This document shows positions 9,734 through 20,292 of a stretch of 64,000 bases of DNA, piece after piece. How positions within the stretch are numbered: position 1 is the stretch's first letter; each line of letters opens with the position of its first letter. Origin of the DNA: an uncultured Buttiauxella sp. (GTDB lineage Bacteria > Pseudomonadota > Gammaproteobacteria > Enterobacterales > Enterobacteriaceae). Under the pieces are notes generated by a model, which saw nothing but the letters and a program-made list of their open reading frames with translations, did not search any database and was not told the origin of the DNA. The position numbers and the translations under genes are program-made. The stretch spans positions 55,951 through 119,950 of the forward strand of contig CAMLJN010000012.1 of assembly GCA_946480445.1 (NCBI GenBank). Direction: 5' to 3'.

Positions 9734-9770
9734 ATGTGTTCCATGTGATTTCATAACGCATGGAACACAT
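9734..9770. terminator. Inverted repeat between convergent waaL and deacetylase genes
   Basis: A 12-bp perfect stem (ATGTGTTCCATG / CATGGAACACAT) encloses a 13-base loop. It sits between convergent waaL (stop 9727) and the deacetylase gene (stop 9787). It lacks a clean T run, so it may be a transcription barrier or 3'-end stabiliser rather than a classical intrinsic terminator. Confidence 0.5.
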
Positions 9771-9786
9771 GTCCAGCCCAGCGTAG

Positions 9787-10764
9787 TTAACCTCTTCGCT
9801 GGCTGTTATTTTTTTTCCGAGCTTGGTAATACTCCGCCAGGGTCATCCCTTTTGTTCGCTCGGCCAGCCATGCAAATAAGGTTTCAAGATCCTGATACAA
9901 CCCCTCAATATCCGCTTCAGTTTTAAATGTGGGGCTACCGCCGGGCATAAACTCTGATGAGTGAAGCATAAACTCAACGTAGTCATTGCCTTCTGCCAGC
10001 GTTTTTTCCGCAACCGAGATCATCTGCGCGGCATTACCGCCCGATGGACGAAGCCAGTTCACTGACGGACTACGATATTTTCCTCGCAGACGATCATAGC
10101 CCTGCCTGAAAGCGTTCATCAGCGCCCCGTGCTTATACTGAATGCTCATCGGCACTTCCAGCAGCGGGGAATTTCCGGGCTGGTTGATAGCCGCCAGGTC
10201 CATGAAATAGGCCTGCGTCGGGAAATGCTGATAGTCAGTTCCGCCGCAGCCTGCGGGTGAGCCTTTTGCATTACGCCAGTTAACCCGCGGCGTGACTGAA
10301 CAATCGACTTTATAACCCAGCTCCACCAGCAAACGGGCGTAACGGCTGTCGAATGCCCAACGTCCGGCGCGATGGCTTAGCATCTTAGTGCCAAAAGTTT
10401 CTTCAAGAAGGGAAGTCATATAAACCACCTTCTCGCGCAGGATCTCATCAGGATATTCAATAAGATAGGGCTGCCAGCGCCAGTCATCGCCGGTTAAATC
10501 GAACTCGGGAGGACTATTCCAGGCATGTAAATGCATCCCCACTTCACCCTGACCACGCGCCAGCACATCTTTGGCAAAGGCAATAAACGTGGGATCGACG
10601 GCCATCTCATAGTTTGTTAACCAGACGGGTTTAAAGCCGTATTTCTCACACAAAGACTGAAAACGTGGCAAGTAACGCGCATTTTCAGTCTTAATCTGCC
10701 GGTGGTTTTGCCACAGATTATCGCCTTCGGTATCAATGGTGATGATAAATGCAGGGGTAGTCAT
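9787..10764 (-). CDS. wabN: Polysaccharide deacetylase-family protein, WabN-like core GlcNAc deacetylase
   Basis: A 325-aa NodB-type deacetylase-like protein. The N-terminal FIITIDTEGD carries the Asp expected at the metal/catalytic site. A GEVGMHLHAW segment has the His pair (HxH) and a later SHRAGRWAFDSRYARLL segment matches the RxGxW part of the fold. In Klebsiella the WabN protein of the same locus removes the acetyl group from outer-core GlcNAc added by WabH; the position here, next to waaL and divergent from waaQ-wabG-wabH, supports that role. Cytoplasmic, no signal peptide. The symbol is by analogy. Confidence 0.65.
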   Translation of the reverse strand: MTTPAFIITIDTEGDNLWQNHRQIKTENARYLPRFQSLCEKYGFKPVWLTNYEMAVDPTFIAFAKDVLARGQGEVGMHLHAWNSPPEFDLTGDDWRWQPYLIEYPDEILREKVVYMTSLLEETFGTKMLSHRAGRWAFDSRYARLLVELGYKVDCSVTPRVNWRNAKGSPAGCGGTDYQHFPTQAYFMDLAAINQPGNSPLLEVPMSIQYKHGALMNAFRQGYDRLRGKYRSPSVNWLRPSGGNAAQMISVAEKTLAEGNDYVEFMLHSSEFMPGGSPTFKTEADIEGLYQDLETLFAWLAERTKGMTLAEYYQARKKNNSQRRG

Positions 10765-10915
10765 TGCCGTCTCGGTATTTTTGAGGTTTACACCATGTTA
10801 CGCAGCCTGTCAGATAAGGGCAAACCGCTTTCCAGGATTACGCCGACTCACGAGTAGAAATGTAGCAACCCTACTCAAGGTCTATTAGAATCACACTCTG
10901 GTTAATCACCTAAAG

Positions 10916-11998
10916 ATGATAATGAATAACGCCTTGCCCACTCTCGCAGATCGACCACAAACCCGAATACTGGTCATCAAATTGCGCCATCATGGCGATA
11001 TGTTGCTGACAACGCCTGTGATCGCAGCATTGCATCAGGCGTGGCCGCAGGCACAGATTGATGTCCTGCTGTATGAAGAAACACGAGATATGCTGGCGGC
11101 CCATCCATTTATTCATCGAATTTACGGCATTGACCGCAAATGGCGTAAGCTGGGTACTCGTCAGCATTTATGCAAAGAATGGCAGCTTCTTAAGACACTA
11201 CGCCAACAAAAATATAGCCTGGTAGTGAACCTTGCCGATCAGTGGCGTAGCGCCATTGTCACGCGCTTCACCGGCGCACCCGCGCGTATCGGATTCGACT
11301 TTAATAAACGTCGCGGGTGGTTCTGGAACCATTGCCACACCCGGCTGGCTGCGGTGACCGGTCATCAGACGATGCATACGGTAGAGCAGAATCTTTCCAT
11401 CCTCGCCCCTCTGGCCGTTCCTGCGGTGAACACGGTCACCATGAGCTATCGGCCTGATGACTGGCTGAGCGTACAGGATAAATTAAAAGCCAGGAGTATT
11501 GCTGGCGCCTATATTGTGGTGCAGCCAACGTCCCGCTGGTTCTTTAAGTGCTGGGATGAACGCAAAATGGCGCAGACGCTTGCTGCGCTGCAGCAGGATG
11601 GGCACACGCTGGTGCTAACTTCAGGGCCGGATAAGCATGAAAAAGCGATGATCGAAGCCATCCGCGCGCTTTGCCCGACGGAGCGAGTTTACTCCCTTGC
11701 CGGAGAGCTAAGTCTGCGCGAGCTGGCTGCTCTTATCGATCACGCGAGCCTTTTTATTGGCGTCGATTCCGTACCAATGCATATGGCTGCGGCTTTACAG
11801 ACTCCCTGCATCGCTTTGTTTGGTCCTTCGAAGCTCACCTTCTGGCGCCCCTGGCAGGTTAAAGGTGAGGTTATCTGGGCAGGTGACTTTGGTCCGCTTC
11901 CGGATCCGGACCAAATTGATACCAAAACCAGTGAACGCTACCTTGATGCTATCCCCGTAGAGGTGGTGGTTGCCGCCGCAAGGAAACACTTAATATGA
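10916..11998 (+). CDS. waaQ: Lipopolysaccharide core heptosyltransferase III
   Basis: GT9 enzyme adding the branch heptose (HepIII) to HepII of the inner core. The 360-aa product shows the N-terminal ILVIKLRHHGDMLLTTPVIA, typical of WaaQ, and the C-terminal GVDSVPMHMAAALQTPCIAL followed by FGPS. The ATG at 10916 is followed by a second in-frame ATG at 10922; either could be the start. It leads a rightward operon with wabG, the wabG ATG overlapping its stop by four bases. A 151-base divergent spacer separates it from the deacetylase gene. Confidence 0.9.
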   Translation: MIMNNALPTLADRPQTRILVIKLRHHGDMLLTTPVIAALHQAWPQAQIDVLLYEETRDMLAAHPFIHRIYGIDRKWRKLGTRQHLCKEWQLLKTLRQQKYSLVVNLADQWRSAIVTRFTGAPARIGFDFNKRRGWFWNHCHTRLAAVTGHQTMHTVEQNLSILAPLAVPAVNTVTMSYRPDDWLSVQDKLKARSIAGAYIVVQPTSRWFFKCWDERKMAQTLAALQQDGHTLVLTSGPDKHEKAMIEAIRALCPTERVYSLAGELSLRELAALIDHASLFIGVDSVPMHMAAALQTPCIALFGPSKLTFWRPWQVKGEVIWAGDFGPLPDPDQIDTKTSERYLDAIPVEVVVAAARKHLI

Positions 11999-13122
11999 AA
12001 CGCTGCCGCCTGGCCATCGTACGTCAAAAATACCGCCCGGATGGCGGCGCTGAGCGCTTCGTCTCCCGAGCCCTGGAAGCCCTGAGCGATCAGGATCTTG
12101 AACTGAACGTGATTACCAGACAGTGGCAAGGCGAAAAGCAGGATAACTGGCATATCCATCTTTGCGACCCGATGAAATGGGGACGTATCAGCCGTGAAAA
12201 AGGTTTTGCCAATGCGGCAAGAGCCCTTTGGCTGCGTGAAAATTTCGACCTCGTCCAGAGCCATGAACGTATTGCGGGCTGTGATATTTACCGCGCCGGT
12301 GACGGCGTGCATCGCCGCTGGCTGCTTCAGCGCGCACGTATCCTGCCAGCCTGGCGGCAGAAGCTGCTGTTCAGCGATCGCTATCACCGCTACGTCATGC
12401 AGGCCGAAAAGGCGATGTACGAAGCTCCTGAGCTAAAGGCCGTAATCTGCAATGCGGAAATGGTAAAACGCGAGATCGTTGAAGATTTTTCTATACCTGC
12501 TAATAAGATACATGTCATCTATAATGCTATTGATTCCTCCCGTTTCGTTCCGGGAACGCCCGATCTACGCGTAAAATGGCGCGATGAGATGAACCTTCCG
12601 CATCAGGCTATTGCCATGGTGTATGTGGGTTCAGGTTTTGAGCGCAAAGGGCTGGCCGGTGCGATTAAAGCCATAGCCAATACCGATCGCTACCTCATCG
12701 TCGTAGGCCAGGACAAAGCCGAGAAAAAATATCGCGAGCTGACGCAGACTTTGGGGTGCCAGAATCGGGTAATATTCATGGGCATGCAGAAAAACACGCT
12801 GCCTTTTTATCAGGCCGCCGATGGATTATTGCTGCCTACGCTCTATGATCCCTTCCCGAACGTGATTCTGGAAGCAATGGCATGTGGTTTGCCGGTGATT
12901 ACCACGCCCACCTGCGGTGGAGCAGAGTTTATAACGGCCGGGCAAAACGGCTATGTTTGCGATGCTCTGGACAGCCAGGCTTTGTCGGACGCGGTGATGG
13001 CCATCCCTTCGCGCAGCCAGAACGACGCTATGGGCGTTCAGGCCCGTGAGCGGGTCAGAGAAGCCACGCCAGAAAAACTTTCGCAGCAGCTTATTTCGCT
13101 GTACCAAAACATAATGGATTAG
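11995..13122 (+). CDS. wabG: LPS core galacturonosyltransferase-like GT4 protein
   Basis: A 375-aa GT4-family (GT-B fold) glycosyltransferase. It has the characteristic start RLAIVRQKYRPDGGAERFVS and the segment SHERIAGCDIYRAGDGVHRR seen in WaaG/WabG proteins. The C-terminal domain carries the EX7E-type donor site (PFPNVILEAMACGLPVITT). In Klebsiella, WabG transfers galacturonic acid to HepII; substrate use here is inferred from that family. Its ATG overlaps the waaQ stop (ATGA), and wabH follows after 3 bases. Confidence 0.85.
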   Translation: MKRCRLAIVRQKYRPDGGAERFVSRALEALSDQDLELNVITRQWQGEKQDNWHIHLCDPMKWGRISREKGFANAARALWLRENFDLVQSHERIAGCDIYRAGDGVHRRWLLQRARILPAWRQKLLFSDRYHRYVMQAEKAMYEAPELKAVICNAEMVKREIVEDFSIPANKIHVIYNAIDSSRFVPGTPDLRVKWRDEMNLPHQAIAMVYVGSGFERKGLAGAIKAIANTDRYLIVVGQDKAEKKYRELTQTLGCQNRVIFMGMQKNTLPFYQAADGLLLPTLYDPFPNVILEAMACGLPVITTPTCGGAEFITAGQNGYVCDALDSQALSDAVMAIPSRSQNDAMGVQARERVREATPEKLSQQLISLYQNIMD

Positions 13123-13125
13123 ACG

Positions 13126-14226
13126 ATGCGCATCCTAATGATTATTGATGGACTTCCCGGCGGCGGCGCTGAAAAAACCGTGCTGACCCTCTCCCGGGGG
13201 TTAATCGCTATGGGTCATCAGGTCTCAGTCTTCTCTTTGCGGCGCGTTTGCGACTATGAGATCCCGGAAGGGGTCGACTACCAAATCATTCTGGATAAAT
13301 GTAAAAAACCCTGGCGCAAACTCACCGAACTGTCTCGTCGGGCGGCGCTGCTGGATAGCGCGGTTGAACAGGCTCAGAAAACTGGCCCGTTTGATCTTAT
13401 CTTCTCTCATTTGCATAAAACCGACCGCATCGTCGCTCACACCAGAAACCTTCCGCGCGAGAAGCTGTGGTACTGCATTCATGGCATGTTCTCTTTTTCC
13501 TATCTTCAGCACCGTCACGGCTTCTCACGCTGGCTTAAACGCCAGAAGATTAAACGCGTTTATCAAAACAGCAACGTGGTTGCCGTCTCGAAAGCGGTGC
13601 TGCAGGATATCACCGAGCGCTTCGACATCACGCTGGCAAAGAGCGCGGTGATTCATAATCCATTTGATATTGATAGCATCCAACGCAGTGCTAAAGAGCC
13701 CTGTGAAATGGCCGGTCAGGATTATCTTATCCACGTAGGCCGCTTCCACGAACACAAGCGCCACGACAGGCTGATCAACGCTTACGCTTTGAGCGGTATT
13801 CAGGCGCCGCTGGTGCTGATGGGCAATGGCAACGCTGAACGCATTGAACAGTTAAAAACGATGACCGCCGCCGCATGCGTTGCCGATCGCGTTATTTTTA
13901 AATCCTTTGTACCCAATCCCTATCCCTGGATAGCCAATGCCCGCGTACTGCTACTGAGCTCGGACTGCGAGGGGTTTGGTAACGTGCTGGTAGAAGCGCT
14001 TATTTGCCAGACGCCTGCCGTCAGCACCCACTGCCCGGGTGGACCGGAAGAAATCCTTACCGGAAAACTGGCCCGCGGACTTTCCGGCATGAGCGATCGC
14101 CAGCTGGCAGATACCCTGCTGGATATCTATCACAATCCTCCGTTAATTGACGCCAGCATCACGGATTCATACAGCATTGGCGCTATTTGCCAGCAATATT
14201 TGTCCCTGTCGACAGAAAAAATATAA
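13126..14226 (+). CDS. wabH: LPS core GT4 glycosyltransferase, WabH-like
   Basis: A 366-aa GT4 glycosyltransferase with the N-terminal glycine loop DGLPGGGAEKTVLTLS. A mid-protein IHVGRFHEHKRHDRLI and the donor-site motif SSDCEGFGNVLVEALICQTP also fit the family. In Klebsiella, WabH adds GlcNAc to the outer-core GalA, and WabN then deacetylates it; both partners appear in this locus. It lies 3 bases after wabG and about 20 bases before the GT2 gene, in the same operon. The exact sugar is inferred. Confidence 0.8.
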   Translation: MRILMIIDGLPGGGAEKTVLTLSRGLIAMGHQVSVFSLRRVCDYEIPEGVDYQIILDKCKKPWRKLTELSRRAALLDSAVEQAQKTGPFDLIFSHLHKTDRIVAHTRNLPREKLWYCIHGMFSFSYLQHRHGFSRWLKRQKIKRVYQNSNVVAVSKAVLQDITERFDITLAKSAVIHNPFDIDSIQRSAKEPCEMAGQDYLIHVGRFHEHKRHDRLINAYALSGIQAPLVLMGNGNAERIEQLKTMTAAACVADRVIFKSFVPNPYPWIANARVLLLSSDCEGFGNVLVEALICQTPAVSTHCPGGPEEILTGKLARGLSGMSDRQLADTLLDIYHNPPLIDASITDSYSIGAICQQYLSLSTEKI

Positions 14227-14245
14227 CGGTATTTCAGGTAACTTT

Positions 14246-15247
14246 ATGTCCCAGACCCAGGCTCCTTTACTCAGCGTTGTCGTGGCGGTTTATAACGGCG
14301 AACATTTCCTGGCGAAGTTTTTCGCCTGTCTCGAAGCGCAGGCCATTAAAGAGATGGAAGTCATCATGGTCAACGATGGCTCCACGGATGGTTCTATGGC
14401 CATCATCAACGCCTGGCGTGACAAATTCCCGGGTATGGTGGTTATTGAACAGGAAAACCAGGGCGTTTCAATTGCCCGAAACACCGGCCTTGCTGTCGCC
14501 ACCGGCCAGTACCTTTCTTTCCCGGACATTGATGACGATTTCAGACCCGGCATGTACCGTCGCCTGCTTGATTTAGCGCAGGCCGGCAATCTGGATGTCG
14601 TGACCTGTAACGGCAACTATGTTTACGAAAACAACAAAAAGCCGTCGCGCCCCATCTTCCCTGAAGACAAACTTCAGTCAACGGGCGTGATGAGCGGCCC
14701 CGCCTGGCTTAAACGCGCCCTGGATTCGCGTAAGTTTTTGCACGTGACCTGGCTTAATCTCTACCGCCACGATTTTATCCGCAAACACGGATTTACGTTT
14801 GAGCCCGGCCTGCGTCATCAGGATATTCCCTGGACCACCGAAGTTCTGCTCAGCGCCGAGCGGGTTCAGTACACCAGCGAGCGATTTTACGATTACTACA
14901 TTCACTCAGCCTCGGTATCGCATAAACCGGACACCGACGACACGCTGATTCGCTCTGCGCGCCATTACATTAAAATCCTCGAAATGCTGGAAGCGATTAA
15001 CCAGCGTTACCCGGAGCAGGTTAAAAATATTCCGGCCTGCCACTGGCAGATTGCTAAAGAAGGCCTTGGAATTCTGCATACTTTCAACAACATGAAAGAT
15101 CCGCAGAAAAAGAAAATGATTATTCAGGAATTCTTCGATCGGGGGATCTGGCGTCTGATCTGGAAGAACGCCCGGGGATTCCGGCTGCGCTGGCGCCTGG
15201 GCCGCCGCTACCTGAAGTTAAAAAAGGCTGCCCGCGTTCGCGGTTAA
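14246..15247 (+). CDS. Family 2 glycosyltransferase of the LPS core locus
   Basis: A 333-aa inverting GT-A enzyme. Visible are the GT2 start LLSVVVAVYNGEHFLAKFF, the VNDGSTDGS nucleotide-binding motif (about residues 37-45), the DDD-type DXD in FPDIDDDFRPG, and a downstream LRHQDIPWTTE catalytic-base region. I chose the ATG at 14246 because it follows a TTCAGG-type ribosome site; an upstream in-frame ATG lies inside wabH. The basic C-terminus (LRWRLGRRYLKLKKAARVRG) suggests peripheral membrane binding. It adds an unidentified outer-core sugar. Confidence 0.8.
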   Translation: MSQTQAPLLSVVVAVYNGEHFLAKFFACLEAQAIKEMEVIMVNDGSTDGSMAIINAWRDKFPGMVVIEQENQGVSIARNTGLAVATGQYLSFPDIDDDFRPGMYRRLLDLAQAGNLDVVTCNGNYVYENNKKPSRPIFPEDKLQSTGVMSGPAWLKRALDSRKFLHVTWLNLYRHDFIRKHGFTFEPGLRHQDIPWTTEVLLSAERVQYTSERFYDYYIHSASVSHKPDTDDTLIRSARHYIKILEMLEAINQRYPEQVKNIPACHWQIAKEGLGILHTFNNMKDPQKKKMIIQEFFDRGIWRLIWKNARGFRLRWRLGRRYLKLKKAARVRG

Positions 15248-15253
15248 GTCTCT

Positions 15254-15281
15254 CGTTGCGGGCTAAAGAAGAAGCCCGCAA
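15254..15281 (+). terminator. Hairpin after the GT2 gene
   Basis: A 10-bp perfect stem GTTGCGGGCT / AGCCCGCAAC with an 8-base loop starts 6 bases after the GT2 stop codon. There is only a weak T content downstream, so it may be an inefficient terminator separating the waaQ operon from waaA. Confidence 0.5.
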
Positions 15282-15410
15282 CCCTGACTTATCAGCCGTT
15301 AAGTTACTCGATCAATCGGCAAAGCCCGTCTAATATCACCAAAACAATAGCTTTACGCCCTGCGAATGCTTAGAATTTGCCCGCCGATAATGAAAATACG
15401 GATAATTCGC

Positions 15411-16684
15411 TTGGAATCGTTGTATACCGCCCTGCTCTATCTCATTCAGCCCTTTGTGTGGCTGCGACTTCTGCTCCGTAGCCGTAAAGCTCCTGCGTAC
15501 CGTAAACGTTGGGCCGAACGCTATGGCTTTTGTCGTGGGAAAGTGGCGCCGGACGGCATCATGCTGCATTCCGTCTCCGTCGGGGAAACCCTGGCTGCGA
15601 TTCCATTGGTTCGCGCTCTGCGCCATCGTTATCCAACGATCCCCATCACGGTCACCACCATGACGCCCACGGGCTCCGAACGTGTCCAGTCAGCCTTCGG
15701 TAAAAACGTTCACCACGTTTATCTCCCTTACGATTTACCCTGCGCAATGCACCGCTTTCTGGACACCGTCCGACCAAAGCTTGTGATCGTGATGGAAACG
15801 GAACTGTGGCCGAATATGATTACCGCGCTGCACAACCGCAAGATCCCTCTGGTGATTGCCAACGCTCGTTTATCTGAACGTTCTGCAAAGGGCTATAAAA
15901 AACTCGGTAATTTCACACGCCGCCTGATGAGCAGGATCACGCTCATCGCCGCGCAGAATGAAGAGGATGCAGGGCGTTTCCTGGAGTTAGGCCTGAAGCG
16001 TTCCCAACTGACGGTGACGGGCAGCCTGAAGTTCGATATTTCCGTGACGCCTGAGCTTGCGGCACGAGCAATTACGCTGCGCCGTCAATGGGCGCCGCGT
16101 CGAAAAGTATGGATAGCCACCAGCACCCACGACGGTGAAGAAAGCATTATTCTGGATGCCCATCGCCAGCTGCTGGCGAAGTTCCCGGACCTGCTGCTGA
16201 TTCTGGTTCCTCGCCATCCCGAACGCTTTAAAGACGCCAAAGATCTGGTGCAAAAGGGAGGCTTTAGCTTCACCCTGCGCAGCAGCGGCGAAATTCCCTC
16301 CGGCAGCACCCAGGTGGTCATTGGCGACTCGATGGGCGAACTCATGTTGCTCTACGGCATTGCCGATCTGGCCTTTGTTGGTGGCAGCCTGGTAGAACGT
16401 GGCGGCCATAATCCGCTCGAGCCGGCCGCCCACGCCATACCGGTGCTGATGGGCCCGCACATTTTTAATTTCAAAGATATCTGTGCCAAACTGCAACAGG
16501 CTGACGGCATGATTACCGTCACCGATGCCCAGAGCCTTGCGAATGAAATCACCACGCTGCTGACCGACGAAGACTACCGTCTTTACTACGGCCGTCATGC
16601 CGTCGAAGTGCTGCACCAGAATCAGGGAGCGTTGCAGCGTTTGCTGCAGTTACTGCAACCTTATCTGCCCCAGCGGAGCCATTA

Positions 16685-16685
<1 letters not shown>
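15411..16685 (+). CDS. waaA: 3-deoxy-D-manno-octulosonic acid (Kdo) transferase
   Basis: Bifunctional CMP-Kdo:lipid IVA transferase (GT30) that adds both Kdo residues before heptosylation; anchored at the inner membrane by its hydrophobic N-terminus ([19 protein letters not shown]). Hallmarks: [20 protein letters not shown] with the catalytic Glu, [13 protein letters not shown], and [20 protein letters not shown] near the C-terminus. Start choice: alignment with E. coli ([11 protein letters not shown]) points to the TTG at 15411, giving 424 aa against 425. In-frame ATGs at 15390 and 15366 would add 7 or 15 residues and cannot be excluded. Its stop overlaps the waaE ATG (TAATG). Confidence 0.9.
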
Positions 16686-17937
<1,252 letters not shown>

Positions 17938-17938
17938 A

Positions 17939-18748
17939 TCAACGCTGGCAGTTTCGGCAATAAAACGTGCTGCGCTGAGCGTGCTTAGCCGCAATAATTG
18001 GCGCGCCACAAACTCTGCACGGCTCCCCTTCCCGCCCGTAAACCTGAAGTTCCTGCGCAAAGTAGCCAGGTTTACCGTCCGACTGTAAAAAGTCTTTCAG
18101 CGTGGTGCCGCCCTGCTCGATAGATCTTATCAGCACCGCCTTGATCACTTTCACCAGCAGCTCACATTCAGTTTTAGACAGCGACTGGGCTGCGCGATCG
18201 GGATGGATCCCGGCCGCAAACAGAGACTCGCTGGCGTAGATATTCCCCACGCCCACCACCAGTTTGTTATCCATCAGCCAGGGTTTGATGGCGATTTTCT
18301 TCTTCGCTGATTTTTCGCGCAGGTAATCGGCATTGAATTCTTCGTGCAGCGGCTCGGGGCCGAGATGCGCCAGTACATTACTGCCTTCCAGCTCCTTCAC
18401 CCACAGCCATGCGCCGAAACGCCTTGGATCCGTGTAGCGCAATACCTTCCCATTACTCATCACCAGGTCGACATGGTCATGCTTCTGAGCGGGCAGCTCT
18501 TCAGGAAGAATGCGCAAACTGCCTGACATGCCAAGATGGATAATAATCCAGCCGTCGGGAAGCTCGAGTAACAAATATTTTGCCCGGCGCTGAACACTCA
18601 GCACCGGCTTATCGCTCAGGGCATGGATTTCGTCTGAGACGGGCCAGCGCAGACGGCTGTTGCGCACAACGGCATGCAGTATTGTTTCGCCCACCAGATG
18701 TGGTTCAATGCCACGGCGGCTGGTTTCGACTTCAGGTAACTCTGGCAT
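17939..18748 (-). CDS. mutM: Formamidopyrimidine-DNA glycosylase
   Basis: Base-excision repair glycosylase/AP lyase that removes 8-oxoguanine and ring-opened purines. The mature N-terminal Pro2 nucleophile and Glu3 are in MPELPEVE, the conserved Lys57 is in QRRAKYLL, and a C-terminal four-cysteine zinc finger (CRVCG...YCRNCQR) is intact. 269 aa, as in E. coli. A strong GGGAGGAG ribosome site precedes the ATG. It lies downstream of rpmB-rpmG on the same strand, as in E. coli, with a terminator between. Confidence 0.97.
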   Translation of the reverse strand: MPELPEVETSRRGIEPHLVGETILHAVVRNSRLRWPVSDEIHALSDKPVLSVQRRAKYLLLELPDGWIIIHLGMSGSLRILPEELPAQKHDHVDLVMSNGKVLRYTDPRRFGAWLWVKELEGSNVLAHLGPEPLHEEFNADYLREKSAKKKIAIKPWLMDNKLVVGVGNIYASESLFAAGIHPDRAAQSLSKTECELLVKVIKAVLIRSIEQGGTTLKDFLQSDGKPGYFAQELQVYGREGEPCRVCGAPIIAAKHAQRSTFYCRNCQR

Positions 18749-18773
18749 TTCTCCTCCCGGTTAAGGCCTGAAA

Positions 18774-18799
18774 CAAAAAAACCCCGCCGAAGCGAGGTT
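18774..18799 (-). terminator. Terminator after rpmG
   Basis: On the minus strand AACCTCGC-TTCG-GCGGGGTT forms an 8-bp stem (one G-T pair) with a stable TTCG tetraloop, followed by a T run. It lies between rpmG and mutM and probably gives partial read-through into mutM. Confidence 0.8.
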
Positions 18800-18819
18800 T
18801 CTCATCAAAGTCACTAAAA

Positions 18820-18990
<171 letters not shown>

Positions 18991-19000
18991 TTAGTTCCTC

Positions 19001-19258
<258 letters not shown>

Positions 19259-19294
19259 TTAGCTCGAGCTTCGTATAGGGTTATGGCGCCTCGT

Positions 19295-19333
19295 CAGGCT
19301 GCAAGCCTGGTCCCTGGCGGTTCAATGTGAACC
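19295..19333 (-). promoter_or_regulatory. Two hairpins in the rpmB leader
   Basis: Two perfect 6-bp inverted repeats lie in the transcribed leader: CAGGCT-GCA-AGCCTG at 19295-19309 and GGTTCA-ATG-TGAACC at 19319-19333. Neither is followed by a T run. They may stabilise the mRNA or be a regulatory site; function unknown. Confidence 0.45.
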
Positions 19334-19381
19334 ACAGTGCCAGGCGCATAATGCCAAACCCGAGATTCTCAAAGGTGGCGT

Positions 19382-19410
19382 AGTATACGCTGCCTGACGC
19401 ATGTGCTCAA
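19382..19410 (-). promoter_or_regulatory. Sigma-70 promoter of rpmB-rpmG
   Basis: On the minus strand TTGAGC (19410-19405) and TATACT (19387-19382) are separated by exactly 17 bases, giving a near-consensus promoter. The predicted start is around 19375, leaving a leader of about 138 bases before rpmB. Confidence 0.75.
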
Positions 19411-19452
19411 GTCCCGAACAGACAAAGATCCCCAAGGATCGCGCAAATCGGC

Positions 19453-20130
19453 TTAAATCCACCCACGTTCAGCAAAAGATACGTACTCTCCGCGTCCAAT
19501 AACCAGATGGTCCAGCACGCGAATTTCCATAAAAAGGCAGGCTTTCACGATACGCTCGGTAATGGCACGGTCAGCTTTGCTCGGTTCGGCCCTACCCGAC
19601 GGGTGATTATGCGCAAGAATGACCGCCGCTGCATTAGATTTCATCGCCTCACGCACAATTTCTCGCGGATGGACCTCCACGTGGTTCAGCGTGCCGGAAA
19701 ACATCGGGGTACATTTGATGACCTGATGTTGATTATCAATAAAGATAACCATGAAGATCTCGCGTTCTTCCGTGGTTAACTGGCTCTGAATAAATTCCCG
19801 AACGCTGTCCGGGTTCTTCAGGCTGAGCTCTTCAACACCACGCGAGGCATAGTAGCGCCTGGCCAGCTCGGCAATGGCGTTAAGCTGAGTGTATTTCGCC
19901 TCTCCTATTCCTTTAATCTCTTTGAACTGCGAATAGTCTGCCGACAGCAGCCTGCTGAATGAACCAAATTTTTGCAGCAGGCAGTTCGCTAAGGCCAGCA
20001 CGTTCATGTCCCGTAACCCCGTGCGTAAAAAGATCGCCAGTAACTCCACATCGCTTAACGCGCTCACGCCATACTTGAGGAGCTTCTCGCGTGGTAAGGC
20101 CCCTGTATCTGACACAACGTTCTCATCCAT
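19453..20130 (-). CDS. radC: RadC family JAB-domain protein
   Basis: A 225-aa member of the RadC/JAMM family (E. coli RadC 222 aa); its biochemical role is not settled despite the old DNA-repair name. An N-terminal helix-hairpin-helix-type region ([23 protein letters not shown]) is followed by the JAMM metalloprotease-like signature [16 protein letters not shown] with its two His and Asp. The ATG at 20130 is chosen because GAGGTG lies just upstream; the frame runs 24 codons further without a ribosome site. It is divergent from coaBC. Confidence 0.92.
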   Translation of the reverse strand: MDENVVSDTGALPREKLLKYGVSALSDVELLAIFLRTGLRDMNVLALANCLLQKFGSFSRLLSADYSQFKEIKGIGEAKYTQLNAIAELARRYYASRGVEELSLKNPDSVREFIQSQLTTEEREIFMVIFIDNQHQVIKCTPMFSGTLNHVEVHPREIVREAMKSNAAAVILAHNHPSGRAEPSKADRAITERIVKACLFMEIRVLDHLVIGRGEYVSFAERGWI

Positions 20131-20292
20131 TCGTATCACCTCTTTCCCTGATTTAGCTATTGTGCACAGGGAAAGCGCCGCTGACGACTGGCGGATAAAC
20201 ATCCTGCGCGATGCCTCGCAAACTGCAAAAAAGTCGCGGCAGGAGGAGTGTGATAAAATAAGCGCATGACCAAGACTTCCGATGGAAAAATC

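Noticed and set aside
10765..10915. ops/JUMPstart element expected upstream of waaQ
   Set aside because: I looked for GGCGGTAG-type sequence and found none; only a short GAGTAG/CTACTC inverted repeat is present.
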